Source: Anaspis maculata
Lineage: Eukaryota; Arthropoda; Insecta; Coleoptera; Scraptiidae
Length of the DNA stretch: 64,000 bases
Reading direction: 5' to 3'
Assembly: GCA_949128115.1 (NCBI GenBank)
Contig: OX421967.1
Location: 56,866,855 to 56,930,854 of the forward strand
Shown here in pieces: positions 1-13,700 of the stretch (position 1 is the first letter of the stretch; each line of letters opens with the position of its first letter). The notes under the pieces are model-generated. The model saw only the letters and a program-made list of their open reading frames with translations, was not told the DNA's origin and ran no database searches. A program made the position numbers and the translations under genes.

Positions 1-640
1 GAGATATTTGGGTTTGAAACTTTGGAAAACGCTTCGAAATCGCGACTTTCGAAGGCCTAAGAATTAAAATCCAAGAAAACTCATGATTCCTCAACTGGAA
101 TAAATTTTTCTAGGTCGTTTAAGTTGATTTACTGCCATTTTTTGCTGAAAAACGAGGCGTTTCCAGAAAAAAAAACAATTTGGGCTCTGGAAAGTGGCGA
201 TTTCGAGATGTTTTCCAAAGTTCAAAACCCAAATATCTCAAAAATCAAGCCTCTAATCAAAATTTTACAAGAGTATTTTTCTTGCTAAATCGAACAAGGA
301 ATTCGAAAAAAATATAGTTTTTTGAAAATATTCAGTGGCGTAGAGAATAGGGCGTGAAAAGTGAAACAACCCCCCCATATCTACGCCACTGGACAATTTT
401 AACTAAAGTTATCTACGTCAAGTGATGGGTATTTATTTCTTCAGTATTTGTACCAAATTTGATCAAAATCGCTTCGATGACTTGAGAGTTATTGCAAAAA
501 GAAGATTTTGAAAACTGAATTTTGAAGGGCTGTATCTCTCTTAGGAAGCGTTTTAGAAAAAAATAAATTATGCATGTCAACCTAGTTTTCGATGGACTAT
601 AATGGTGAATTATTGACACTATAACCTGGACCACCCTGTA
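1..640. mobile_element. Truncated palindromic (fold-back) element
   Basis: The first ~240 bases form inverted arms: a GATATTTGGGTTTGAAAC block near 3 recurs inverted near 219-238. The element ends at 640 with CACCCTGTA. Its right half matches the right half of the complete element at 22712-24162. The left part lies outside the window. Confidence 0.7.
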
Positions 641-985
641 TATGCTATCTATTGGTTCGATATGATAGTTATTGCGTGGAAAATTGTATTTTATAAAGAT
701 GAATATGGAATTCATTGTATTAAACGGCAATCAAACCAGTCAACTTTAATAGACCCTATACAAACCCTTGAGAGTTTCTATACGGTTAAATATGTTCTCT
801 ATTGGTTTGACATGGTAACGATTGCGTGGAAAATTGTACTTTCGTGAGAACCTTCAAGAACTTCGTTGTGTTGAAACGTCAATTAAACCAGTAAAGTCCA
901 ATAGACCTTATACAAACCCTTGAGAGTTTCTATTGGTTTCAATATGTATTCTATTGGTTCAATATGGTGGTTATTGCGTGAAAGA
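641..985 (-). repeat. Tandem ~150 bp repeat (inverted copies of the 26.6 kb array)
   Basis: Two to three units containing CAAACCCTTGAGAGTTTCTA and CTCTATTGGTTTGA, the reverse complement of the array at 26640-27990. No coding potential. Confidence 0.6.
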
Positions 986-1165
986 TTTTTTACGCAGATC
1001 AATTCCAAATGAGTCCAAAAAAACAGTAGCTTCACGAAAAAATAAAAAATTCGGAACGTCACAGGCGGCGTTGGAACTGAAGACAGTTTCGGCCATAGCT
1101 CGCTCATTTTTCGAAATAAACAGGTGAAGTCTGTGCTCAAATTTTCTGAAATTCAACTGGCGATT
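986..1165. repeat. Dispersed repeat resembling the FAR 3' flank
   Basis: Contains the GGCGGCGTTGGAACTGAAGA ... ATTCAACTGGCGATTCAAAT pattern also found at 20230-20370, 36420-36530, 40130-40500 and throughout 51.2-56.3 kb. It lies where a 3' flank of a further upstream FAR copy would lie, but the family is dispersed, so that is not proof. Confidence 0.5.
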
Positions 1166-1627
1166 CAAATTAAGCGATAGCGAAACTGGAATTGTATTTT
1201 TAGATTTTTTATATCAGCGCCCGCGGTACTTGAAGTACGAGAGTGTTTAGATAACTCATCGATACTTAACCATATAAGTACATAATTATTCTTTCAGACG
1301 GCGTCACATAATAACAAACACTGATTAAAATGAGTTGACAGAAATGCAGGTTTAAACAGGCATTGTCTGTCCTTGTCCCTCGTTTTGTTACGTATTTTTT
1401 CCTATCAAGCACAGGCCGTGAAGTACATATTATTATTTCATATTTGATTTTATGATCAATTCCGGAAATGTAGGTATTTATGCCTGAACAAGATTTTTTC
1501 TCCGGTATCACAACCGAAAGCAACAACCGAAAGAATGAAGACATAAATTACCAATGGAACAATAAAGGTCAGAAAGGTCGACAAACTCAAATGCCTTAAA
1601 AAAAACGATGCACAATAAACCTTGTGT

Positions 1628-1634
1628 TATAAAG
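1628..1634 (+). promoter_or_regulatory. TATA box of FAR copy 1
   Basis: TATAAAG, 83 bp before the start ATG at 1711. The flanking string TTATAAAGAGTT and an upstream TGCACAATAAA are shared with the promoter of FAR copy 2, at nearly the same spacing, which supports a true core promoter. The transcription start would fall near 1658. Confidence 0.6.
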
Positions 1635-1710
1635 AGTTAGAATTGTTTCCAATACAATAAGGCATTGCTTGTGTTTCGTTGCGTTCACTGATCAAAGCCA
1701 GAAACAGATC

Positions 1711-4700
1711 ATGGAAACGAAAATCCAAAATGAAAGCAAAATCTGTGAATTTTACCGCGACCAGACGATTTTCCTGACTGGCGGCACGGGTTTTCTCGGG
1801 AAAGTCATGCTGGAAAAGCTGCTGAGGACTTGCGAACCGAAGAAAATCTACGTTTTGGTCAGAAAGAAGAAGGGAAAATCGAGCGAGGAGCGAAAAAAAA
1901 CCATGTTTCAATCTGTCGTGAGTTCCTTGTTTCTCTGTTTATTTATACCGGGTGGTTTTTTATTGTGAATGCAGCTAGCTGTGGCAATGGAACCATCCGC
2001 ACTTATATTTCTTGTCGGGCCGAAAAATCGGAATTTTAACCGAGTCGTGAACATACGCCTGTACTTGCACAGCTAACTGCGATTCACAATTTTTTGAAAA
2101 AAACACCTGTATTTCACAATCACATGATTTGAATGTAACTTGAGCTTGAAAATAGTGTTTCGACCGGCTCAAATCTGAAAAACCGAATTTCGAAGAAAAA
2201 ATCGTTTTCGTCGACGGCGATTGCGAAAAAGAAAATCTGGGGATCAGTTATCAGGACGAGGAAATTCTGAAGCAAGTAACGACGCTGGTTTTCCACGCGG
2301 CGGCAGTGGTCAAGTTCGATCAGAGCTTGAAAACTGCAGCTTACGCCAACGTCAGAGCCACCCTGTACATGTTAAAACTGGCCAATGAAATGCCCCATTT
2401 ACAGGTCTGTTCCGCTCCACCCCGGTTTCCCCTAATATATTTTTTATATTCCACCAAAGGTTTTCTCGCACGTTTCCACGGCTTACGCTTTCTGTCCTCA
2501 AAAACACATCGCCGAAAAATTGTACAGGGCACCGATTTCGGCCGAGAACCTTTTGAAAATCGTCGAGTGCGTCCGCGAGCCAGTTTTGGATTGCATAACT
2601 CCACAGTAAGTTACTCACATTTTTGGCATGGACATGAAAATCTGAAAATTATCGATTTTTTCAGTTTGCTAGGGGAATGGCCAAATACGTACGTTTATTC
2701 GAAAGCGATAGCCGAGGACTGTGTCAGAGAAAATGGACGGAACCTGAAGAAAATCGCCATTTCGAGACCTGGAATCGGTACGTTTTATCGCTGTTTATTG
2801 ACCAGAATTGAATCCGTAATGAAATTCCATAGAATTTGAGCACAAACACGACTTAGTTATCGTGAAAAAAAAATGGCCGAGATACGCCTAAAACTGTCTT
2901 TGGGCTCGTCCGGTCCTGGTTTCGTACAAAAATCAAGGCACAAACCGGCTTAGTTCAAGACGCAGTTTTCAACACCTAGTTTCATATTACTGACTGTTCA
3001 TGTCTTATTAAAATACGTTTTTGGGAGGAGCTTGTGGTGTGGTGGTCAGCGCGTTTGACTACCACTCCAGGGGCCGTAGGTTCGAGTCGGGGGTTCATTG
3101 TGGGCGCTCGGATTTTCGTCCCCAAAACAAGCTCTTCGATTTAGTTGGAATGCTTGCTAAATGCAAGACGCACCGTGTGTCGAATAGCACGTGAAATACG
3201 AACGATGGTGCCGACCCCATGCGGGAACACACAGGGGTTCGGCAAAATTTGCCTCGTTGCGGAAATAGGCCGACGTTGAATGAACAAAAAAAAATAGTTT
3301 TTTTTCAATTGAAAGGGCCTTGAGGGCGCCCTTAAACAAAGTCTCGCCACCAAAATTTGGAGCCCCCAAATTTTTTTTCAGATTTACTGTCTAAAGAAGA
3401 AAATCAGGCAACGATGCTTCTGAGTAAAATAATGGTTCCTCATAACTTTCTTTCAATAAAACATACCCTTTCGAGTGACCATTCAATGAAAGGTCTTGCC
3501 GAAGATATCACTAATCCGTAAATTGCATTTTTGTTTAAAAAAAATCAATCTAAAAAGTGCCCTCGCTACGTTTGGGCACCAGCTGTTAGATACAGCTGCA
3601 AGTTTTACGTGGATACGTCTATGTGTAAGAGGATATTGGGGAAATTTCGAAGGTTCCACAATGATCTTGAATGTTCCGGGATGTTTTCGAACGTTCCAGA
3701 CTATTCCCGAATTTTCCAGAACATACCGGAACATTCTGAAATGCTGTGGAATCCTCTCGAATGCTCTTAATGTTCTGGACTGTCCCAGAAATTTCTAGGG
3801 GGCGAAACTTCCCGAACATTCCAGAACATTCTGAAATACTGTGGAATGATCTCGAATGTTCTGGGATGTTTTTGAATGTTCCAGACTATTCCCGAAACGT
3901 TCCAGAACATACCAGAGCATTCTGGAATGCTGTGTAATGATCTGGTATGTTACACGATAATCTTGAACGTTTCGGGATTTGTCCGAACGTTCCAGACTAT
4001 TCCTGAACATCACAGAACATACCGGAACATTCTGGAACGTTGTGGGGTACTCTCGAATACTATCGAATGTTTTGGACAGATGTTCAGACCGTTCTCAAAT
4101 ATTCTAGAACAAATCGGAACATTATGAAATGTTGTGGAATGATCTTGAATGTTCCACAATGATCTGGAATGTTCCGGGATGTTTTCGAACGTTCCAGACT
4201 ATTCCCGAATTTTCCAGAACATACCGGAACATTCTGAAATGTTGTGGAATTATCTCGAATGCTCTCAATGTTCTGGACTGTCCCAGAAATTTCTAGGGGC
4301 GAAACATCCCGATTATTCCAGAACATTCTGAAATACTGTGGAATGATCTCGCATGTTCTGGGATGTTTTTGGATGTTCCAGACTATTCCCCGAACATTCC
4401 AGGACATACCAGAGCATTCTGGAATGCTATGGAATGGTCTCGTTTGTTACACAATGATCTGGAACGTTTCGGGATTTTTCCGAACGTTCAATACTATTCA
4501 TTCTTGAACATTCTGAAATGCGGTAGGATGATCTCGAATGTTTGGGGATGTTTTTGAATGTTCCAGACTATTCCCGAACATTCCAGAACACACCAGAGCA
4601 TTCTGGAATGCTGTGGAATGATCTAGTATGTTACACGATAATCTGGAACGTTTCGGGATTAGTCCGAACGTTCCAGACTATTCCTGAACATTACAGAACA

Positions 4701-7700
4701 TACCGGAACATTCTGGAACGTTGTGGGATACTCTCGAATACTATCGAATGTTTTGGACAGATGTTCAGACCGTTCTCAAATATTCTAGAACAAATCGGAA
4801 CATTATGAAATGTTGTGAAATGATCTTGAATGTTCTACAATGATCCGAAATGTTCCGGGATGTTTTCGAACGTTCCAGACTATTCCCGAATTTTCCAGAA
4901 CATACCGGAACATTCTGAAATGTTGTGGAATTATCTCGAATGCTCTTAATGTTCTGGACTGTCCCAGAAATTTCTAGGGGCGAAACTTCCCGAACATTCC
5001 AGAACATTCTGAAATACTGTGGAATGATCTCGAATGTTCCGGGATGTTTTTAAATGTTCCAGACTATTCCTGAACATTCCAGGACATACCAGAGCATTCT
5101 GGAATGCTATAGAATGGTCTCGTTTGTTGCACAATGATCTGGAACGTTTCGAGATTTTTCCGAACGATCAAGACTATTCATTCTTGAACATTCTGAAATG
5201 CGGTAGGATGATCTCGAATTTTTGGGGATGTTTTTGAATGTTCCAGACTATTCCCGAACATTCCAGAACATACCAGAGCATTCTGGAATGCTGTGGAAGA
5301 TCTAGTATGTTACACGATAATCTGGAACGTTTCGGGATTTGTCCGAACGTTCCAGACTATTCCTGAACATTACAGAACATACCGGAACATTCTGGAACGT
5401 TGTGGGATACTCTCGAATACTATCGAATGTTTTGGACAGATGTTCAGACCGTTCTCAAATATTCTAGAACAAATCGGAACATTATGAAATGTTGTGGAAC
5501 GATCTTGAATGTTCCACAATGATCCGGAATGTTCCAGGATGTTTTCGAACGTTCCAGACTATTCCCGAATTTTCCAGAACATACCGGAACATTCTGAAAT
5601 GTTGTGGAATTATCTCGAATGCTCTTAATGTTCTGGACTGTCCCAGAAATTTCTAGGGGGCGAAACTTCCCGAACATTCCAGAACATTCTGAAATACTGT
5701 GGAATGATCTCGAATGTTCCGGGATGTTTTTAAATGTTCCAGACTATTCCTGAACATTCCAGGACATACCAGAGCATTCTGGAATGCTATGGAATGGTCT
5801 CGTTTGTTGCACAATGATCTGGAACGATTCGAGATTTTTCCGAACGATCAAGACTATTCATTCTTGAACATTCTGAAATGCGGTAGGATGATCTTGAATG
5901 TTTGGTGATGTTTTTGAATGTTCCAGACTATTCCCGAACATTCCAGAACATACCAGTGCATTCTGGAATGCTGTGGAATGATCTAGTATGTTACACGATA
6001 ATCTGGAACGTTTCGGGATTTGTCCGAACGTTCCAGACTATTCCTGAACATTACAGAACATACCGGAACATTCTGCAACGTTGTGGGATACTCTCGTACA
6101 CTATCGAATGTTTTGGACAGATGTTCAGACCGTTCTCCAATATTCTAGAACAAATCGGAACATTCTGAAATGTTGTGGAATTATCTCGAATGCTCTTAAT
6201 GTTCTGGACTGTCCCAGAAATTTCTAGGGGCGAAACTTCCCGAACATTCCAGAACATTCTGAAATACTGTGGAATGATCTCGAATGTTCTGGGATGTTTT
6301 TAAATGTTCCAGACTATTCCCGAACATTCCAGGACATACCAGAGCATTTTGGAATGCTATGGAATGGTCTCGTTTGTTACACAATGATCTGGAACGTTTC
6401 GGGATTTTTCTGAACGTTCAAGACTATTCATTCTTGAACATTCTGAAATGCGGTAGGATGATCCCGAATCTTTGGGGATGTTTTTGAATGTTCCAGACTA
6501 TTCCCGAACATTCCAGAACATACCAGAGCATTCTGGAATGCTGTGGAATGATCTAGTATGTTACACGATAATCTGGAACGTTTCGGAATTTGTCCGAACG
6601 TTCCAGACTATTCTTGAACATTACAGAACATACCGGAACATTCTGGAACGTTGTGGGATACTCTCGAATACTATCGAATGTTTTGGACAGATGTTCAGAC
6701 CGTTCTCAAATATTCTAGAACAAATCGGAACATTATGAAATGTTGTGGAATGATCTCGAATGTTCCACAATGATCCGGAATGTTCCGGGATGTTTTCGAA
6801 CGTTCCAGACTATTCCCGAATTTTCCAGAACATACCGGAACATTCTGAAATGTTGTGGAATTATCTCGAATGCTCCTAATGTTCTGGACTGTCCCAGAAA
6901 TTTCTAGGGGGCGAAACTTCCCAAACATTCCAGAACAGTCTGAAATACTGTGGAATGATCTCGAATGTTCTGGGATGTTTTTAAATGTTCCAGACTATTC
7001 CCGAACATTCCAGAACATACCAGTGCATTCTGGAATGCTGTTGAATGGTCTCGTTTGTTGCACAATGATCTGGAACGTTTCGGGATTTTTCTGAACGTTC
7101 AAGACTATTCCTTCTTGAACATTCTGAAATGCGGTAGGATGATCTCGAATGTTTGGGGATGTTTTTGAATGTTCCAGACTATTCCCGAACATTCCAGAAC
7201 ATACCAGAGCATTCTGGAATGCTGTGGAATGATCTAGTATGTTACACGATAATCTGGAACGTTTCGAGATTTGTCCGAACGTTCCAGACTATTCCTGAAC
7301 ATTACAGAACATACCGGAACATTCTGGAACGTTGTGGGATACTCTCGAATACTATCGAATGTTTCGGACAGATGTTCAGACCGTTCTCAAATATTCTAGA
7401 ACAAATCGGAACATTCTGAAATGTTGTGGAATTATCTCGAATGCTCTTAATGTTCTGGACTGTCCAAGAAATTTCTAGGGGCGAAACTTCCCGAACATTC
7501 CAGAATATTCTGAAATACTGTGGAATAATCTCGAATGTTCTGGGATGTTTTTAAATGTTCCAGACTATTCCCGAACATTCCAGGACATACCAGAGCATTC
7601 TGGAATGCTATGGAATGGTCTCGTTTGTTACACAATGATCTGGAACGTTTCTGGATTTTTCCGAACGTTCAAGACTATTCATTCTTGAACATTCTGAAAT

Positions 7701-10700
7701 GCGGTAGGATGATCTCGAATGTTTGGGGATGTTTTTGAATGTTCCAGACTATTCCCGAACATTCCAGAACATACCAGAGCATTCTGGAATGCAGTGGAAT
7801 GATCTAGTATGTTACACGATAATCTGGAACGTTTCGGGATTTGTCCGAACGTTCCAGACTATTCCTGAACATTACAGAACATACTGGAACATTCTGGAAC
7901 GTTGTGGGATACTCTCGAATACTATCGAATGTTTTGGACAGATGTTCAGACCGTTCTCAAATATTCTAGAACAAATCGGAACATTATGAAATGTTGTGGA
8001 ATGATCTCGAATGTTCCACAATGATCCGGAATGTTCCGGGATGTTTTCGAACGTTCCAGACTATTCTTGAACATTCCAGAGCATACCGGAGTATTTTGGA
8101 GTGCTGTGGAATGATCTCAAATGTTACACAATAATCTGGAACGTTCCAAGTTGTTTCCGAGCGTTCCAGACCATTCCCGAACATTCCAGAATATACCGGA
8201 ACATTCTGAAATGTTCTGAAATAATCTCGAATACTCTCGAACGTTCTGGACCGATGTTCAAACTATTCCAGAATATTCCAGAACATATCGGAACATTTCA
8301 GAAATGTTGCGGAATGATCTCGAATACGCTCGAATGTTCTGGACTGTTCTAGAAATTTCTAGGAGGCGAAACTTCCAGCCCTTGTGTCTTCAAAAACACG
8401 CTCTTCAGGTGAAACCGTGAACCTTCTTAATTTTTATTTTAATATTTTTTTCATATACTTATATTGATATTGACTATTGTCGATAGGTAGATTACCTTTC
8501 GTTACATAGACAAGAACAGACAAGAAGGTATGTAGGTATACAACCAATTTCACACCACTCTATTGTAGTAGATTTCATACTTACCGGCTTCGTTCACAAC
8601 TGCACCAACAGATGGCGCTCGTGCATTATACTCCTGTTCATGAAATGAACCCCTCTATAGATCGAAAACATAGACGTATCCACGTCAAAAAAATTATTGC
8701 ACGTCTCATGAAAGTTGACACTTTTTTAGTGACATCGAGTTTAGAAGAACCGATACCAGGATGGATCGACAATTTTTACGGCGTCGTCGGAATCGTAGTC
8801 GGCGCCTCGCTGGGTGTGCTCAGAAGCCTCAACGCCGATCCCGACAACGTTGCCCATTTAGTGCCGGTAGATCACGTCTCGAACAGCATCCTGGCGTCCA
8901 CTTGGGACATGTAAGTTTTCAATTTCGAAACGCTTCAGTTTGAACCTCGCCAATAAGGCTCGTGTCAGCAAACTGCAACCTCTTGAATAATGGCAGTCAT
9001 TACACGCTCGTTGAATAATATACCAAGTGTTCAGTTGTGCACGTTTTACAATACTTGACCAGTTGGATAAAGTATATTATTGTTGCATGTGCTGTCGTGT
9101 AAAATAATCGTTATAGGCATTCGCATGCTCCACAGTACTCGCCGAGGCTCGTGTCAGTAGATTGCATCCTCGTGAATAATAGCAATCATTATATGCTCGT
9201 TCAATAATACACGATTATTTAAGAGCTAATGTCTAATATACTAGTTATTCAATTGTGTATATTCCATAATACTTTACCAGCATAGTATCCAGCTCTCGTA
9301 TAATGACCATTACTTATTCGGATGTGAACAGTAGCCTCTTGAGTAATGGCAATCATTACACGCTGGTTCACTAAAGGTATTATTATATTATAGGTACCTT
9401 CTTGGTTGTTTACATCCAATTTATAGAGACAAATTTCAGATATAACAGAAACGAGAACATAATGGTGTATAATCAAACGGGATCGGATGTGAGACCAGTT
9501 ACTTGGAGTGAGTTTGATTTTATTCATTACTGTTCTTATGACAAACATAACCTATGACGTGATAATAATGAGGATCATGAATTAATTTACAGGAGACTTT
9601 GTGAAACACATAGAAGGATGCGCTTGGGATTACGCAACTGAAAAAGTACTGTGGTACTACTGTTTTGCCCTGAGGAAGAACAAATACTGGCACAATTTCT
9701 GTGCATTTTTCATGCACACAGTTCAAGCATACGTTGTCGATTTCGTCTTGTTTTGCATGGGAAAACCAACTTTGTGAGTACTTTTTGTTTGATTATCGTG
9801 AAAGAAGTGTATAATGACTCACTTTAGTCACTTGTGGATAATAGCTCATTTTATTCACTGGAAACGAATGCATAATGGAGTCATTATGCACTAAAACGCG
9901 TGAAGAAGTTTCACTTTCGGAAAAAAGGTCTCTAAAAGCAACATTCTTCGATAAAACTTATCGATAAAATCGACACTATTGAATATTATTTTCAGAGAAA
10001 ACATTGTAGCATGCATAAAGAAGTTTCACTTTGAGAAAAATGTACATTTTGAGTGTTTTTCAAAGAAAGCTTATTAAGCTTGGGCTAGGTTTTTTTAAAA
10101 TTTCACTGGTAAAGTCAATTGAAGTCTGAACTCCGTGTATTAAGTCGAAGTTTTTCGTGTTCAAAATCGGAATTTCCAGAAAAAGTCGAAGTTTTGCTCA
10201 AAGTCACAGATTTTCGAATTTGAAGTCAAAATCTCGAGTTGACAGTCGAAGTTTTTCGTGCTAGAGGTCGAAATCTCGGAATAAAAATCGAAGCTTTTTG
10301 CGTTTGAAGTCGATATTTGGAAGCAGATGTCCAATTTTCGTGTGAAGTCGAAACTTCGGTGCTGAAGAACGAAATGTCGGGATGAAAGTCGAAGAATTCT
10401 TTATTCAAAGTCGCAGTTGTTCACGATTGAAGTCTGAATTTCGTATTTGAAGTTGAAGTTTTTTGTGTTCAAAGTCGAAATTTCGAAAAGAAGTCGACTT
10501 TTCTTATTGTTATGATGTTGCAGAATTTTGTGTTTGAAGTCGAAAGTTTTCGTGTCGAGGTTTTCTTGTTCGAAGTCAAGTTTATCGTGTTCAAAGTCGA
10601 TATTCAACAAATGTAGTCGATAATTTGATATAAGAGTCAAAAGTTTTCTTGTTGGAAGTAAACGTTTTCCGTATTAAAAGTCGTAATTTCAAAACAAAGA

Positions 10701-13700
10701 ACGAAGCTGTTTCCGTTTGGAGTCGAAATTTTCAAGTGAATGTTCAAGTTTTCGGGTTTAATTGAAATTTCATAGTTGAAGTCGGAATATTGAGATAAGT
10801 CAAAATTTTCTTGTTTGAAGTCAAAGTTTTCACTGTTTGAAGTCTGAATTTTGTGTTCGAAGTCGAAATTTTTATATATAGTTTTTTTGCTGGAAGTCAA
10901 AAGATTTTCGTGTTCGAAGCTGAAGTTCCTCTTGTTGGAAGTCGAAGCGTTTTGCTTTTGAACTTGGAATTCTGATATAAGAGTCGAAGTTTTTGTGTTA
11001 AAATCAAGGTTTTCCAGTGTTTTAAGTCTAAATTTTGCGTTCGTAGTCGACATTTCGATATAAAGGTCAAAGTTTTCTTGTTTCGCAGTTCTTCGTGTTT
11101 GAAATCGAGATTTTTCGTGTTTGAAGTCAACACATTTCAAGATTCAAGTCGAAATTGTGAGGAAACTTGGAGTCTATCGTGTTCACAGTCACAATTTCGT
11201 GTTTAAATCCAAAACTTTGAGGTTAATTTCGAAGTTTATTGTTTGAAGTCAAAATATCAAGTGGAAAATCGAAGTTCTTGTATTCCTTTGAAATTTCCGA
11301 TAGATATCAAAAGTTTTTCATGTTTATAGTCAACATTTTGAAGTCAAAGTGGAAGTTTCTCGTCTTTTGAGTCTAAAGTTTTCTTAATAAATTTTTTCGT
11401 CTTCAAAGTCGAAGTTTCTCGTTTGAACAACATAATTTCGAGATAAAAGTCCAGATTTCCTAGTTTGAAGTCGAATGTTTTCGTGTTGAACGTCGAAATT
11501 TCGAAATAAAAGTCAAAGTCTTTTATGTTTGAGGTCGAAATTGTTGAATAAAGTCAAAATTTCGTGGTTGAAGTCGGAATGTCACACAGAATTCAAAGCT
11601 TCTCTTGTTTAAAATCACAGTTTTTCGCAATTGAAGTCTGAATTCCGTGTTCAAAGTCGGATTTTTCGTTTTTTTGCTCAATTCTTTCGTGTTCAAAAGC
11701 GAAATTTCTAGGAAAAATTCGAAGTTTTTATTGTTGAAAGTCACAGATTTTCGTGTTTAAGGTTGAAATTCGAAGTTTTCTATGTTAAAAGTCAAAATCT
11801 CGGGATAAAAGTCAAAGTTTTTTGCGTTTGAAGTCGATATTTGGAAGTAGAAGTCGAATTGTCGTGTGAAGTCGAAACTTCGGTGCTGAAGTCAAAATGT
11901 CGAGATGAAAGTCAGAGAATTTCTCATTCAAAGTCGCAGCTGTTCATGATTGAAGTCTGAATTTCGTGTTTGAAACCGAAGTTTTTTGTGTTCAAAGTCG
12001 AAATTTCGAGAAAAGTGAATTATTTTTTTGTTTCACTGCTGCAGAAATTCGTGTTTGAAACCAGCACTTCGGAACAAAAGTCAAGTTTTTATTGTTTCAA
12101 GTCGGAAGTTTTGCGTAATTGAAGTCTGAATTCCGTACATTAAGTCGAAGTGTTTCGTGTTCAAAATCGAAAAACAATTTTTAGAAAACGTCGAAGTTTA
12201 TCCTAACCAAAATCACAGTTTTACGTCCTTGGAGTCAAAATTTCAAGTTGGGAGTCAACGTTTCCGTATTAGAAGTCGGAATTCCGGAATAAAAAATGAG
12301 GCTTTTTGCATTTGGAGTCGAAATTTTCAAGTGAATGTGTGAAGTTTTCGGGTGAAATCGAAATTTCATAGTTAAATCGGAATGTCGAGATAAGTCAAAG
12401 TTTTCTTATCTAAAGTCGAAGTTTTAAGTGTTTGAAATCTGAATTTTGTGTTCGGAGTCGAAATCTCGGTATTAAGTTTTCTTGCTGGAAGTCGCAAGAT
12501 TTTCGTGTTCGCAACCGAAGTTCCTCTTCTTGGAAGTCGAAGCGTTTTGCTTTTGAAGTCGAAATTTTAACATGAAAGTCGAAGTTTTCCTGTTAAAATC
12601 GAAATTTCATAGTTGAGTCAGAATTTCAAGATAAAAGTCGGAGTTTTTCGTCTTCAAAGTCGAAGTTTCTTGTTCACACGTAATTTCGAAATAAAAGTCT
12701 GGATTTCCTTGTTTGAAGTCGAAATTTTTCATGTTGAATGTCAAAATTTCAAAATAAAAGTCAAAGTCTTTTGCGTTTGAAGTCGAAATGGTGAAATAAA
12801 GTCAAAATTTCGTGATTGAATCGGAATGTCAAGACATAAGTCAACGCTTTTCATGTTTGAAATCGCAGTTTTTCGCAACTGAAGTCTGAATTCCGTGTTC
12901 AAAGTCGGATTTGTCGTGTTATAGCCCAATTTTTTCGTGTTCAAAATCGAAATTTCTCGAGTCGAAGTTTTTATTGTTCAAAGTCACAGTTTTTTGTGCT
13001 AAAAGTCGAAATCTCGAAATGAAAGTCGAAGTTTTTCGTGTTAGAAGCATATTAGAAGTCGAAATCTTGGATTAAAAGTCGAAGCTTTTTGCGTTTGAAG
13101 TCGATACTTGGGAGTGGAAGTCGAATTTTCGTGTGAAGTCGAAACTTCAGTGCTGAAGTCGAAATGTCGAAATGAAAGTCGAATAATTTCTCATTTAAAG
13201 TCGCAGTTGTTCATGATTGAAGTCTGCATTTAGTGTTTAAAGTCGAAAGATTTTCGTGTGCGAAGCCGAACTTCCTATTGTTAATAGTCGAAGCGTTTTG
13301 CTTCTGAAGTCGAAATTTTGATATAAAAATCGAAATTTTCAGTAACATAAAGTCTGAATTTTGCATTCGAAGTCGACATTTCGATATAAAGGTCAACATT
13401 TTCTTGATTGAAATCGAAGTTTCTCGTGTTGAACTAGAAATTTCATCTAGTTATTGTTTGAAATAGAAATTTTTCGTGCTTCAAATAGAAATTAAAAAGT
13501 CGAAGTTCTCATTGTTTGAAGTCGCATTTTTTCGTATTGAAAGTCGAAGTTTCGAGATATAAATCGAAGCTTTTTACGTTTAAAGTGGAAATCTTCGAAT
13601 GAAAATTAAAGTTTCAAAGTCGGAAATTCGAAATAAAAGTCGAAGTTTTTTGCGTTTGAAGTCGAAATTGTGCAATGAAAGTCAAAATTTCGTGATTGAA

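Larger units (their letters stand above)
3603..8685. repeat. 18 bp inverted repeats bounding the HSE satellite
   Basis: ACGTGGATACGTCTATGT at 3607-3624 and its exact reverse complement at 8668-8685 lie outside the two edges of the array, about 5.04 kb apart. Between 8386 and 8668 lies short unique AT-rich DNA. Confidence 0.8.

Noticed and set aside
3030..3100. A functional tRNA gene
   Set aside because: A and B boxes are present but the cloverleaf does not close, and the sequence continues into a SINE body and A-rich tail.
3495..8352. Many 60-110 codon frames with repeated [17 protein letters not shown] peptides
   Set aside because: They occur on both strands and in several frames of a tandem satellite, start and stop at the repeat period, and sit inside a FAR intron.
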